Source: Sinotaia quadrata | Taxonomy: Eukaryota > Mollusca > Gastropoda > Architaenioglossa > Viviparidae | NCBI GenBank assembly: GCA_028829895.1 | Contig: CM054177.1 | Span: 81,583,163-81,647,162 of the forward strand | Length of the DNA stretch: 64,000 nt | Reading direction: 5' to 3' | In this document: piece by piece, positions 59,601 through 64,000 of the stretch | How positions within the stretch are numbered: the first letter of the stretch is position 1 | Layout: every line of letters begins with the position of its first letter | Notes under the pieces: model-generated | The model's database searches: none | What the model was told of the DNA's origin: nothing | The model's input: only the letters and a program-made list of their open reading frames with translations | Translations under genes and position numbers: made by a program

Positions 59601-62600
59601 CAAAAAGAGCCATAGTCAACCAGTACACACACAAATTTAATTGCAAGTACATGTATTGTCAAAAAGAGCCATAGTCAACCAGTACACACAAAAATTTAAT
59701 TGCAAGTACATATATTGTCAACAAGAGCCATAGTCAACCAGTACACACAAAAATTTAATTGCAAGTACATATATTGTCAACAAGAGCCATAGTCAACCAG
59801 TACACACAAAAATTTAATTGCAAGTACATATATTGTCAACAAGAGCCATAGTCAACCAGTACACACAAAAATTTAATTGCTAGTACATATATTGTCAACA
59901 AGAGCCATAGTCAACCAGTACACACAAAAATTTAATTGCTAGTACATATATTGTCAACAAGAGCCATAGTCAACCAGTACACACAAAAATTTAATTGCTA
60001 GTACATGTATTGTCAACAAGAGCCGTGGCCAACTAGTATACACATACAAATGTAATTGCAAGAACACGTATTGTTAACATGAGCCATATTCAGCTAGTAT
60101 AGACCAGAAAGATAATTACATATTAACGTATTTTTGTAAAATGCTGTAGTCAGTACAGACCGGAAAAGTAAATACATATTCACGTAGTTTTGAACAGGAG
60201 CTGTGGTCAGCTAGTACAGACAATAAACACAGACAAACAGATACTATGGTGTAAACATAGAAAAATTGCATTTTCAATATGAGCCACGGCTAGTACAGTC
60301 ACTGTAAATGCAAATGTTACATGTTTACATGTATATTCACGAGCCATGATTAGTATGATCACTAGATTTTAAATGTAATTTCATTATATCACGTCTTTTC
60401 ACCAGAAATCATAGCTAGTGCAGTCACTAGATGCGAATATAATTTCAAGATTAGAGTCCTTTTACCAAGAGCCATGGCTAGTGCAGTCACCACGGATATC
60501 AATGTAATGTCTCATAAACGTCATATGATACAGATTGTCTGTATAATGTTTACAGATGTACACAGAATAGTGCTTTAAAACCGGTAAGAGGTGGGGGTGA
60601 TATTTGGGGGGCTTTTCTTCATCGTCATCAACAGCAAGATAATCATCTTCATCATCAACAACAAGAATAATGTCATCATCATCAACAAGAACATAGTCAT
60701 CATCAACAAGAGCATCGTCGTCATCAAAAAAGACATCGTCATCATGATCGTCGTCAACAAGAGCATCGCCATCGTTATCGTCACCAAGTGCTTCTTCATC
60801 ATCGTCATTATGAGCTATAACATCAACAACAACACGAGCATCATGATCGGTCATCACTAAAAGTCTTAGTTACATTACCATGCCCGAGAAGAAACATTCG
60901 CAGGAAAACTGGCCATGTTCCTTGGAAGTTGCCGAATGAAGAACTGGAGCGGTAAAAGTGGAAGTAGGATGTACACACATCCTTGGGGTTTCGAAACAAC
61001 ACCACAATCTGGCAACAGATAACATGAATGGTTTGATCAAAATAAATGTTGCTATGTAGGCTTTGTTGATAATTGTTATGATGATACAGTAAACGATACG
61101 TATCTGGATCTAAAAGGCTAAAAACAAACTGTAGTTGGCCGTTCTAAAGGGGATATTAACTTACTTCCGCTGTTGCAAACCGTACTTAATGATCTGCTAT
61201 CACAAGGGACCGATCTGTGAACTCAGTCAGATCGACCCGAACACATTCTCTAACAAAGCTCTGTGAAACCTCTTTGTTTATAAATTTTTTTCTGGAATGC
61301 TACCAGTGGTAATTTCGTACCAAATTACACTAACAATCTATGTAACAAAGATGTGTGTAACTAGCTTGTTTATAAGTATTAATCATTGAAATACTACCAG
61401 TGGTAATTTCGTACCAAATTACACTAACAATCTATGTAACAAAGATGTGTGTAACTAGCTTGTTTATAAGTATTAATCATTGAAATACTACCAGTGGTAA
61501 TTTCGTACCAAATTACACTAACAATCTATGTAACAAAGATGTGTGTAACTAGCTTGTTTATAAGTATTAATCATTGAAATACTACCAGTGGTAATTTCGT
61601 ACCAAATTACACTAACAATCTATGTAACAAAGACGTGTGTAACTAGCTTGTTTATAATAAGTATTAATCATTGAAATACTACCAGTAGAGACCTAACTAT
61701 ATTTTCAACAGATTTACCTAAGCATGCAAATATGTGTGTAACCAGTTTGTTTGTAAAAATATCAGTTACTGAAATGGTACCACTAGGACCTACTTTTCAA
61801 CAAGTTTATCTAAACAAATTCTCTAACAAAATTCGGTGTAATTAGCTTGTGTATAAATATATCAGTGGACGAATCGCACTGATGGAACTATTTATACTTT
61901 TGTACGAATTGATTTTAACCACATTAATTACGTTCTGTGTAATCAGGTCGCCTACAGAAGTATCAGTCGCTGAAATGCTATCAATGAAACATTTATAATT
62001 TCGAAGATATTTACCTTAGCATACTCTCAAACAATTAATCATGTGTAACTAGCTCAATCATTAAAATATAATTTACTGGAATGCTACCAGAAGAACATAA
62101 CCATGCTTTCAAACAAAATTGCATACTCTCAAATGAAGTATGCATAACTAATTGTTTATAAATTACAGCTCACTACAATGATATCAAAAGAACCTCTCTA
62201 TGCTTTCAAACTAATTTACTTAAACAATACACCCTTTAACAAATGTGTAACCAGCTCGTTTATTAAAGTACACCTTACTGGAAAACTTCTAAAAGTTCTT
62301 AACCATGCTTTCAAATTTACCTAAACAAGCACACTCTCAAAGTTTTATGCAATGAGCTCGTTTTCTTAAAATAGAATTCACTAGAATGGTTGTTAGTACA
62401 TAATTAAAACTGTCCACACAACAGGACAAACAAATAGTAAGTTCAACCTACCTTGCAACTTTTACGATTGATTTCCTCCGGCATAAAGCGATATTGGAGA
62501 TGGGTTTTGATTACTCTTGGGGAATCCATTTTATCTGCTAGGTCAAGGCCATCTTCTCCCAACTCGTCATCCTTGAACTCAATGAACGGAGACCTCAAGT

Positions 62601-62678
62601 AAACAGGCTTCTGAGAAGCCTCCGAAAAGTTCCCGTCATGCATCAACAACCATATTATTTCTTGCAGCCATGTTGTTC
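53498..62678 (-). CDS. Cytosolic sulfotransferase (SULT family), partial; 5 exons, 5' end not in window
   Basis: Exons on the minus strand in order: 62678-62452, 61008-60879, 59558-59464, 55470-55293, 53610-53498 (stop TGA). Junctions are GT-AG and phases agree (1/0/1/0/1); together about 247 codons. Family knowledge: the enzyme transfers sulfate from PAPS to hydroxyl or amine groups of small molecules in the cytosol. What shows it: GTTWLQEI (end of the 5'-phosphosulfate loop YPKSGTTW, with YPKS on a missing exon), [10 protein letters not shown] with the catalytic His, [13 protein letters not shown] (3'-phosphate binding), [35 protein letters not shown], and the dimerisation motif [10 protein letters not shown] (K-x3-TV-x3-E). 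About 45 N-terminal codons are absent; I searched 62,679-64,000 for YPKSG on this strand and did not find it. Introns contain large tandem arrays. The gene converges on ZC3H13. SULT subfamily and substrate cannot be assigned. Confidence 0.9.
54750..55292 (-). repeat. Decayed repeat seeded on the 3' end of the NPMTN exon
   Basis: About eight diverged units of 60-75 bp (plus-strand reading: ggcatataactactgttact, gatagaatacacttctaga, ggattatcttttatctctcc). They resemble the end of the adjacent exon and its donor (ataccttttccgaagtaaag, gtgagatgccactgttgatg, gaatacacatctagatgat). The shared order of blocks is clear, but identity is modest. Confidence 0.6.
55293..55470 (-). CDS. SULT exon: NPMTN and RKG
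   Basis: [60 protein letters not shown]. The boundary E|NMKKEL matches the conserved intron position of vertebrate SULT1 genes (YEDMKE|NPKREI). The donor AAAG|GTATTA leaves phase 1. Confidence 0.88.
56205..56300 (-). mobile_element. Second copy of the 9490-9626 hAT-type MITE
   Basis: Reads gggcggtcttaataacatta, taggcccaggggcaaagcag, tgcactggggccc on the plus strand, the reverse complement of the right part of the 9490-9626 element. The other end keeps atatatagattagc. Its centre is deleted relative to the first copy. Confidence 0.7.
57895..58229. repeat. About 88-bp tandem repeat, 4 copies
   Basis: Unit gaagtattaccactacacaa, aacaataatagtaatagtaa, taatgaaaataataataaca, caaattttacctctcagatt, tatgatgga, with variable numbers of the inner trinucleotides. 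It lies in the SULT intron between the GSWF and NPMTN exons. Confidence 0.93.
58340..59126 (+). pseudogene. Non-LTR retrotransposon fragment (pre-RT region), degenerate
   Basis: Broken frames in one direction: [20 protein letters not shown] then [78 protein letters not shown] then SQM; and, near the end, [18 protein letters not shown]. Motifs of the form YRKRMxxxWxxxxP...TEQRLxDQ, PPWKRRxExKI...ELRKxIS and RYxxRxxQFxQNKLFxTN are, as far as I recall, typical of the region before the reverse transcriptase in R2/NeSL-like non-LTR elements of aquatic invertebrates. The copy has stops and frameshifts and ends about 4 bp before the 43-bp array. Confidence 0.6.
59130..59463 (-). repeat. Exact 43-bp array (8 copies) carrying a SULT exon end and donor
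   Basis: The core ttttcgtagtacatta recurs at 59130, 59173, 59216, 59259, 59302, 59345, 59388, 59431 and, in the exon itself, 59474: a strict 43-bp period without indels. Each unit on the minus strand reads TAATGTACTACGAAAATA, then GGAAGGAG|GTAAAGT (ATGAAGGAG in the copy nearest the exon and in the exon). It is an exact multiple duplication of the exon's last ~27 nt with its splice donor. Confidence 0.96.
59464..59558 (-). CDS. SULT exon [11 protein letters not shown]...YYENMKE, flanked by arrays made from its own junctions
   Basis: 95 nt: acceptor gtgcactag, then [32 protein letters not shown], donor GAG|GTAAAGT. The length and both phases are exactly what the neighbouring exons require. It matches the SULT block YGSWFDHVxGWW...LFLxYEDMKE. 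Tandem arrays abut both ends: 59130-59463 repeats its 3' end and donor, 59565-60495 its acceptor and 5' end. Confidence 0.88.
59565..60495 (-). repeat. 59-bp array carrying a SULT exon acceptor and 5' end
   Basis: On the minus strand each unit reads CAATTAAATTTTTGTGTGTA, CTGGTTGACTATGGCTCTTG, TTGACAATA..., versus the real junction TTTGTGTGTGTGCACTAG|TTG, ACCACGGCTCATGG. Seven tight copies start at 59608, 59667, 59726, 59785, 59844, 59903 and 59962; diverged copies continue from 60021 to about 60490. Divergence rises with distance from the exon. Confidence 0.93.
60595..60850. repeat. Degenerate (CAT/GAT)n trinucleotide tract
   Basis: Imperfect catcatcaacaagagcatcg-type repeats, giving an Asp-rich frame on the minus strand. 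Located in the SULT intron next to the RNPKD exon donor. Confidence 0.9.
60879..61008 (-). CDS. SULT exon: PAPS 3'-phosphate binding (RNPKD)
   Basis: Acceptor gttgccag, then [44 protein letters not shown] with donor CATG|GTAATG. The Arg and Ser positions of [13 protein letters not shown] bind the 3'-phosphate of PAPS in characterised SULTs. This exon is too short to show as a long open frame. Confidence 0.88.
61190..62440 (-). repeat. 94-bp array: 4 near-identical copies plus about 8 decayed ones
   Basis: The young part (about 61300-61685) repeats tactaccagtggtaatttcg, taccaaattacactaacaat, ctatgtaacaaagatgtgtg, taactagcttgtttataagt. Older copies run to about 62,400. Decayed copies on the minus strand contain donor-like ttgtttag|gtaaat and gctaag|gtaaatat, vaguely like the neighbouring exon end (agttgcaag|gtaggt). 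Confidence 0.9.
62452..62678 (-). CDS. SULT first visible exon: GTTW loop and catalytic His
   Basis: Acceptor tttcttcag, then (G)[45 protein letters not shown], a Asp/Glu-rich insert, [30 protein letters not shown]. It starts in phase 1, so the missing exon must end with the first base of the Gly codon of YPKSG. Frames continuing upstream of the acceptor are intronic. Confidence 0.88.
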
Positions 62679-64000
62679 CTGAAGAAACCGACAGTTGTAG
62701 CTGGTGGTAAGGTGAGTTGGTAGTTAGCGTATCAATTGTCAGCTTGTCATTGGTTAGGCGAGTCACTGTTAGTTTGTCACGTGAGTCAGTGATTAGGTGA
62801 TAAATCAATACATAATTCGATATCTTGAATAGGTGTATGCTTTATAGAGTTTAGTATAGTTTCAGGAGGCAGAGATTAGCTGAGCCAGAAATCACAATAT
62901 AGTTAGATGAGTCAGCAGTTACGGGATTAATCAGTGCAAGCTAGGTTAATCAATCGCCAGTGGTCTAAGTGATAAAATGTCTTTAACCTATCAAAGGGGT
63001 AAAAGGTTGGGCAAAAGAGTAATAAAACCATTGTCACGTTATATCATAAATGTGCGATGTTCTAGTCTGAGAATACAAGATGTCTGGAATAGGAGTAGGT
63101 CAAAGGTTATTTCCCACCCTTTCTTAAAGTTGCAAATCAAGGCATCTACGTACACTCCCCCCCTCCCTCCATACACATTCCTTTTCTTCTTCAGTGTTAC
63201 ACAGTGATTTGCTTTTCCTTAGCAAGTTTACGAGAATAAACCCACCATAACTTCAATACTTGGCAAGCACCAAATTTGGAGTTGAGGCGACCCAAGACTG
63301 TTTACAAGTTTCATTCTGTTCATTCAACTCCACAGGTGTGCCTTCATCTTACCTTCTGCAGTCCAAACCCTTACAGTTAGGATCATTCTTTGAGCGCTAA
63401 GGTAATATCACGACACTTGTTTTCTTACCAGCCTCCACTGGCTGCCTGCACACGTCACACACAAAAATCCAGTTTCACTGTTTAGCTCTGGTCATTCAGC
63501 ATCTGTTTGGTGTCAGGTATGTTGAGGGTCCTGTTCTGACTACAATCCGAAAGTAAAGACGAGTACTGTCTACACTAACAAACCTGTGGATCAGTACTTC
63601 CTGTGAGATCGGCTGCATGCACTTTGAACTGTTTCTGACTGGAGTGTTCATGCTTTTTTCTGTAGTTTTGTCTTCATAGTTCTTACACGGATCCCTACGT
63701 GGAATTGTTCACACAACATTGTGTGTCTACTAATGTATTCTGTTATAGCCAGAGATTGACACCCAGCTTGAGTGTCACCTAGTCAGAGACTGGCATCCAG
63801 GTTGTGTCACCTTGTCGGAGACTGACATCCAGGTTGTGTCACCTAGTCGGAGACTGACATCCAGCCAGAAACTGGCACATGGAAAGTTTGTGTTCTGTTA
63901 TTTCACTTAGCTCTTTTTCAGAGTCAGCATTTTGGGATCTTTTGATATCCTCATGGTATTTGTACCCTGTGGGATTTTGTGTTTAGTTCTTGATCTTGTG
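62679..64000. other. No exon recognised (SULT intron or upstream region)
   Basis: The SULT exon with YPKSG should lie on the minus strand beyond 62,678 but no match was found up to 64,000. A diverged repeat with gtcagcttgtcattggttag-like units occurs at 62700-62800. Nothing else is recognisable except the 37-bp repeat at 63748-63879. Confidence 0.45.
63748..63879. repeat. 37-bp tandem repeat, about 3.5 copies
   Basis: Unit cagagactgacatccaggtt, gtgtcacctagtcgg, with small changes. Confidence 0.9.

Noticed and set aside
59130..60030. CRISPR-like look of regularly spaced repeats
   Set aside because: There are no unique spacers; the units are contiguous tandem copies in eukaryotic DNA.
60462..60857. 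Asp-rich 131-codon frame on the minus strand
   Set aside because: It is a degenerate (GAT)n repeat in a SULT intron; complementary frames (Ile/Asn and Met/Thr-rich) are open as well.
62700..62808. Start of the SULT open frame at 62808 (Met) taken as the true N-terminus
   Set aside because: The sequence before GTTW lacks the conserved YPKS loop and is preceded by a good acceptor (tttcttcag), so the frame upstream is intron read-through.

Overview
This is eukaryotic nuclear DNA: AT-rich, with long introns (GT...AG junctions), many minisatellites and decayed transposons. It carries parts of three protein-coding genes. The intron-rich structure, the mollusc-like SINE head and the hAT/LINE remnants suggest an invertebrate, most likely a lophotrochozoan such as a mollusc. 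That is inference; no species marker is visible.

Layout. (1) 1-17.3 kb is mostly gene-poor: microsatellites, short tandem arrays, a fold-back MITE, a hAT-type MITE with an 8-bp target-site duplication and a dead hAT transposase fragment. The only gene is a single-exon IAP-type RING protein on the minus strand (2189-3040) with no BIR domain. (2) 17,316-50,637 (+) is one gene, the orthologue of ZC3H13 (fly Flacc), an auxiliary subunit of the nuclear m6A mRNA methyltransferase. I could join 20 exons, all phase-consistent, into a 1,975-codon reading frame: RRVTV/SVFERLG start, one CCCH finger, an (ERSGDK)16 tract, long RS/RD-rich middle, conserved C-terminal domain. (3) 53,498-62,678 (-) is a cytosolic sulfotransferase (SULT) gene that converges on ZC3H13. 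Five exons are present and are phase-consistent; the N-terminal exon(s), about 45 codons, were not found and probably lie beyond 64,000.

Most interesting observation: several tandem arrays are not random satellites but are built from the splice junctions of neighbouring exons. ZC3H13 exon 19 (its 3' end plus donor) is repeated about nine more times into intron 19. The third visible SULT exon has an exact 43-bp array (8 copies) carrying its 3' end plus donor on one side, and a 59-bp array carrying its acceptor plus 5' end on the other. A decayed array seeded on the 3' end of the fourth SULT exon follows it, and weaker cases are seen after the last and first visible SULT exons. In the young acceptor-derived copies next to the exon the AG is mutated (CTGG), while older, distant copies keep CTAG. 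Junction-seeded repeat growth in two unrelated neighbouring genes may be a property of this genome and is worth a genome-wide test.
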